A DNA stretch of 9,992 nt from Betaproteobacteria bacterium (GTDB taxonomy: Bacteria > Pseudomonadota > Gammaproteobacteria > Burkholderiales > Ferrovaceae). Numbering within the stretch: the stretch's first letter is position 1; each line of letters opens with the position of its first letter. Location: contig JAGWPH010000103.1 in assembly GCA_028870615.1 (NCBI GenBank), forward strand, positions 1-9,992, given 5' to 3'. Below the pieces are notes generated by a model that was given only the letters and a program-made list of their open reading frames with translations, did no database searches and was not told the DNA's origin. The position numbers and the translations under genes were made by a program. Below are positions 7,428 through 9,992 of the stretch, one piece after another.

Positions 7428-8462
7428 TCAGGCCGGCAATTTCCGGGCGCTCCATATCTTCTTTTTGTACTTGCCCGATCCTACCGGGACCAGTCCGATA
7501 TTAAAGACCTCCACCCGATCACCAATATTGACCTGTTCACGCAGTAATGCCCGTTGCAGATCAACACCGATATGCCTAATGGTCCGTACCTCATCTTCCA
7601 CTTCCGCAAAAAAAGTACGGTACTTGCGGCCTGACGGGTCGGTACGCTCAACATAGCCGGTTTTGCGTAGCACACCGTTATGAGAACTCACCACCGGGGG
7701 CTTGACCATGTTGGGATATTGCTTTTCCTGACAGGCTAGCGGCACCTTACGCGCAGCATCTTCTGCCCGGATTTCCTCCATGGTTCGTTCGATGGTTTTG
7801 CGACGCTTTTGCAAATCCGTCAGCTCATGTTCTGGTGCGGCACAGGGGGGAAGAAGCCGCCACGGCCTTTTATTCAGGAGGTTTTCAGGAATCTCCTCCT
7901 CGATCAGCGCCACCGCATCCTCCAACGTTTTCTCCATCAGTCGTATCGCCCGCAAATCCTGAAGCGATTCAAATTCCAGAAGTTCATCAGGCAAAACGAT
8001 GCGTCCCCATAACCTGGGCTTGATCCCCTGAGCCCGGGCTGCAACCCTGATTCTGGCCACCTGTTCGCCTGCGCGCGTACGCAAGCGCCGAACAACATAT
8101 GCCCCATATTTGCGCAGAAGGCTTTTGTAATCCAGCCAGATGGCACGAACGACCCGCGAATCACGTCGATAAAAATGGCACACCACATTGAATCCCTCGC
8201 CATATCGAATCAGCACCTGGCCACCCAAAAAATCCGCATCAGGCACAGGTACCAGACGTTCTGGTGCCTGTAGTCCGGTCGGCTCCACTGCAGCTTCGGG
8301 CTGTGCCGGCGCCGGAAGCGCCAGGGGGTGTTGCATGGCTTCGGCAGCCATTTGTTCCCCCCAGCGCTCCGGCGTCACCCTACCGCTGAAATGGTGTTTG
8401 AGCAGCATTCCCAGGAACACCACACTGCGAAACATCCCTTGAACCAGATCAAATATGATCAT
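7428..8462 (-). CDS. Uncharacterised protein with a mobile-element-type C-terminal domain
   Basis: I do not recognise a named family. From the ATG at 8462 it is 344 aa. Seen: a mildly hydrophobic N-terminus (2-22), a Pro/Ala-rich linker (about 46-75), a middle region with DYKSLLRKYG (111-120) and many Arg residues (to about 150), a charged, probably helical stretch (about 178-240, rich in Glu/Lys/Arg), and a C-terminal domain (about 262-328) with GVLRKTGY, YRTFFAEVED, RHIGVDLQRAL and IGDRVEV. By memory, the pattern G-x-L...YF-x-x-E...H-x-GVDL-x-RA...GD-x-V resembles a short domain in proteins of conjugative plasmids and integrative elements; this is inference. The start is well fixed: GGAGGA lies 6 nt upstream. 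An ATG at 8522 also keeps the frame open but would bury this ribosome site. It is monocistronic, ended by a strong terminator, and divergent from mnmC. The codon pattern gives strong coding appearance but no assigned function. Confidence 0.83.
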   Translation of the reverse strand: MIIFDLVQGMFRSVVFLGMLLKHHFSGRVTPERWGEQMAAEAMQHPLALPAPAQPEAAVEPTGLQAPERLVPVPDADFLGGQVLIRYGEGFNVVCHFYRRDSRVVRAIWLDYKSLLRKYGAYVVRRLRTRAGEQVARIRVAARAQGIKPRLWGRIVLPDELLEFESLQDLRAIRLMEKTLEDAVALIEEEIPENLLNKRPWRLLPPCAAPEHELTDLQKRRKTIERTMEEIRAEDAARKVPLACQEKQYPNMVKPPVVSSHNGVLRKTGYVERTDPSGRKYRTFFAEVEDEVRTIRHIGVDLQRALLREQVNIGDRVEVFNIGLVPVGSGKYKKKIWSARKLPA

Positions 8463-8468
8463 CACATG

Positions 8469-8474
8469 TCCTCC
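8469..8474 (-). promoter_or_regulatory. Strong Shine-Dalgarno site fixing the start at 8462
   Basis: GGAGGA on the minus strand lies 6 nt before the ATG at 8462. It is the best ribosome-binding site in the window and argues against the longer reading from 8522. Confidence 0.85.
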
Positions 8475-8638
8475 AAAAAAATACCGGAAGCTTGCGATGA
8501 CCCGCCTGACGGCGAGATGCATGCCGTCCGGCGATGATGTACTGCTTGTTGATCATGGGGGACTTGCGCAACAAGACCACCATGGCACCCCGTAAGAGTT
8601 CAAGGACAAAATCCTTTATGCCCTATCACTGTAGCTAC

Positions 8639-8651
8639 AAATGATTCTCAT
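8639..8651. promoter_or_regulatory. Candidate Fur-box-like palindrome upstream of mnmC
   Basis: AAATGATTCTCAT contains the dyad ATGA-TTC-TCAT, the core of classical Fur boxes; the outer bases match the 19-bp consensus poorly. It lies immediately before the -10-like TATAAA (8656-8661), a position where a repressor would block a plus-strand promoter. Resemblance only. Confidence 0.3.
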
Positions 8652-8692
8652 GCGCTATAAAACAAATGAATGCCATGATGCTTGTCGGACAG

Positions 8693-8698
8693 TACAAT
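8693..8698 (+). promoter_or_regulatory. Candidate -10 element (TACAAT) just before mnmC
   Basis: TACAAT matches the -10 consensus at five of six positions and ends 6 nt before the mnmC ATG at 8705. That would give a leaderless transcript. No -35 hexamer is recognisable at normal spacing, so this is weak. Confidence 0.3.
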
Positions 8699-8704
8699 GC
8701 GCGG

Positions 8705-9992
8705 ATGACAGCCATCACTCCCGCAGAGATCCGCTTCGAAAATGGCGTTCCGTTTGCTCCCGTGTTCGACGATGTATTTCACTCGGTGGACGGTGGCGTC
8801 GACCAGAGCACAAGCGTTTTCCTTGGCGGCAATGGATTGCCGGAACGCTGGCAGAATCAACCCTCCTTCCAGATCCTGGAAACGGGCTTTGGCATTGGAC
8901 TAAATTTTCTGGTGACCTGGAATGCCTGGCGCAATACAGTAGACGCCACTGCCTCTCGACTGCATTTCATCTCGTTTGAAAAGCATCCGTTGACCCGTAC
9001 AGACCTTGCCCAGGTATTGCGCCCGCATGTCTCTCTTTCCCATCTTTCCAGTGCCCTGCTTGACGCATGGCCGCCACTGGTTGCCGGAGTGCATCAACTG
9101 GAATTTGAACAGGGGCATGTCATATTGACTTTGGTACTGGGAGACATCCAGAACACACTGCCCCAATTTGCCATGGCTGCAGACGCCGTATTTCTGGATG
9201 GTTTTTCTCCGGAAAAGAATCACGAAATGTGGAATGACCGGGTCATCCGTCACATCGCCCGGCAATCCCTATACCGGGGCACCCTTGCAACCTGGTGCGT
9301 AGCGGGTGCCGTCCGCAGATTGCTGGAATTGCATGGATACACAGTGCAGCGCCGCCCCGGTTTTGGCCGCAAGCGCGAACGCCTGGAGGCGCGCTTCGAC
9401 AGGATTCCGGTGCATGCTTTCGAACGCATGGTCACTCCGACGCGCAATCCGGTATTAGCGCGTGTACTCCATACACACAGCAAGCAGCGCAGTGCCATGA
9501 TTGTCGGTGCTGGGGTTGCGGGATGTCTGATGGCAGAACGCCTGTCACGGCGTGGGTGGCATGTGGATTTGTTCGATCGGCAGGCGGGCCCAGCCCAAGA
9601 AACTTCTGGAAACCCTGCAGGGGTCATTCGCCCGGTGCTCTCTCTTGACGACAATCTGGCCTCGCGCCTGGGGCGGGCCGCTTTTTTTCAGACGCTACGG
9701 ACTTTGCACCGCTTGCAAGGCCAGGGCAGACAGATCCGACACAAGCAGTGCGGTGTGCTGGTTCTGGCAGTAGATGAAGCGCAGGCTTTATTACAACGCA
9801 GCATCATCGCCCATCAGCACTATCTGTCAGATTATGTCGAGTTTCTGGAACCGGCTGCTGCCGGGAAACTTAGCGGAACCAAAGTGCATTGGGGCGGTTG
9901 GTATTTCCCGCAAGGGGGATGGGTTGATCCCGTGAGCCTCTGCAACGCCGCACTGGCAGCAGGAGGAGACCGTATTCGAACCCATTGGAATA
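8705..9992 (+). CDS. mnmC: Bifunctional tRNA mnm5s2U biosynthesis protein MnmC; truncated by window edge
   Basis: Bifunctional enzyme finishing the wobble-uridine modification at tRNA position 34. Its FAD-dependent C-terminal domain removes the carboxymethyl group from cmnm5(s2)U, and its N-terminal methyltransferase domain uses S-adenosylmethionine to make mnm5(s2)U. Seen in the 429 residues present: the start FENGVPFAPVFDDVFHS (11-27), SAM-site ETGFGIGLNF (59-68), catalytic-region FLDGFSPEKN (163-172), GFGRKRE near 220, then the FAD domain with MIVGAGVAG (265-273), a following SGNPAGVIRP block, and GGWVDP near the right edge. Roughly the last third is outside the window. Start: ATG 8705 matches the family N-terminus; in-frame ATGs at 8666, 8675 and 8678 are possible but extend past homology. 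None has a clear ribosome site. It is transcribed divergently from the uncharacterised gene. Confidence 0.96.
   Translation, partial: MTAITPAEIRFENGVPFAPVFDDVFHSVDGGVDQSTSVFLGGNGLPERWQNQPSFQILETGFGIGLNFLVTWNAWRNTVDATASRLHFISFEKHPLTRTDLAQVLRPHVSLSHLSSALLDAWPPLVAGVHQLEFEQGHVILTLVLGDIQNTLPQFAMAADAVFLDGFSPEKNHEMWNDRVIRHIARQSLYRGTLATWCVAGAVRRLLELHGYTVQRRPGFGRKRERLEARFDRIPVHAFERMVTPTRNPVLARVLHTHSKQRSAMIVGAGVAGCLMAERLSRRGWHVDLFDRQAGPAQETSGNPAGVIRPVLSLDDNLASRLGRAAFFQTLRTLHRLQGQGRQIRHKQCGVLVLAVDEAQALLQRSIIAHQHYLSDYVEFLEPAAAGKLSGTKVHWGGWYFPQGGWVDPVSLCNAALAAGGDRIRTHWN

Larger units (their letters stand above)
8463..8704. other. Divergent intergenic region between the uncharacterised gene and mnmC
   Basis: These 242 bp have no recognised gene. 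They hold the ribosome site of the minus-strand gene, a 6-bp inverted repeat GACGGC/GCCGTC (8508-8513 and 8523-8528, 9-nt loop), a 7-bp inverted repeat CTTGTTG/CAACAAG (8545-8551 and 8569-8575, 17-nt loop), a Fur-box-like palindrome (8639-8651), and two -10-like hexamers on the plus strand: TATAAA (8656-8661) and TACAAT (8693-8698). A 36-codon plus-strand reading frame (8534-8644) is present without a ribosome site. Promoters for both flanking genes should lie here, but none has a convincing -35. Confidence 0.6.

Noticed and set aside
8463..8522. 20-residue extension of the uncharacterised gene from an ATG at 8522
   Set aside because: A strong GGAGGA site 6 nt before the ATG at 8462 would lie inside the coding sequence.
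8545..8575. CTTGTTG/CAACAAG inverted repeat as a terminator or riboswitch
   Set aside because: Seven-base arms with a 17-nt loop, no T-tract and no recognisable conserved RNA motif; listed only as content of the intergenic region.
8641..8979. 112-codon plus-strand frame overlapping the start of mnmC
   Set aside because: Out of frame with the well-supported MnmC methyltransferase domain; no recognisable features.
9250..9654. 134-codon minus-strand frame over the mnmC domain junction
   Set aside because: Antisense to a conserved coding sequence; arginine-rich composition typical of an antisense shadow frame.
1..9992. Search for CRISPR repeats, tRNA/rRNA genes, insertion sequences, toxin-antitoxin or phage genes
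   Set aside because: No regularly spaced repeats, cloverleaf-like genes, transposase or integrase motifs, or terminal inverted repeats were recognised by eye.

Overview
The window reads as a stretch of proteobacterial chromosome carrying mostly conserved housekeeping genes. Betaproteobacteria are the best fit, possibly a Nitrosomonadales/Gallionella/Ferrovum-type organism. This rests on recognised protein families and gene order only: a CobD/CbiB-like membrane protein of the kind I associate with Betaproteobacteria, a bifunctional MnmC, and divergent tsaE-amiC versus queG. The genus is a guess.

Layout, left to right. Positions 1-349 (-) hold the start of an AMIN-domain N-acetylmuramoyl-L-alanine amidase that runs off the left edge. 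Its start lies inside the end of tsaE (322-810, -). Divergently, queG (908-1972, +) is followed after 42 bp by dsbD (2015-3706, +). dsbD converges on orn (3703-4248, -). Divergent from orn are a Ste24-like M48 membrane metalloprotease (4307-5563, +) and rsgA (5560-6450, +), which overlap by GTGA. rsgA converges on a CobD/CbiB-like membrane protein (6447-7349, -). Upstream of that gene are an unusual dyad and a very clean intrinsic terminator. The terminator ends an uncharacterised 344-aa gene (7428-8462, -) whose C-terminal domain resembles one seen in conjugative-element proteins. After a 242-bp divergent intergenic region, mnmC (8705 onward, +) runs off the right edge.

Functional themes. 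Three genes modify the tRNA anticodon loop: tsaE for t6A37, queG for queuosine34 and mnmC for (c)mnm5(s2)U34. rsgA (30S maturation) and orn (nanoRNA degradation) add to an RNA/translation theme. amiC, dsbD, the M48 protease and the CobD-like protein act at the envelope. In E. coli, rsgA, orn, queG, nnr, tsaE, an amidase gene and mutL are neighbours. Here the same set is recognisable, but dsbD sits between queG and orn, the M48 gene sits between orn and rsgA, and nnr is absent.

I did not find a defence system, CRISPR array, insertion sequence or other clearly novel multi-gene system. The items most worth a second look are: the orphan gene at 7428-8462; the two convergent gene pairs that both interlock their stop codons in a single CTAG; possible leaderless starts for queG and mnmC; a Fur-box-like palindrome before mnmC; and the stacked dyad and terminator at 7370-7419.
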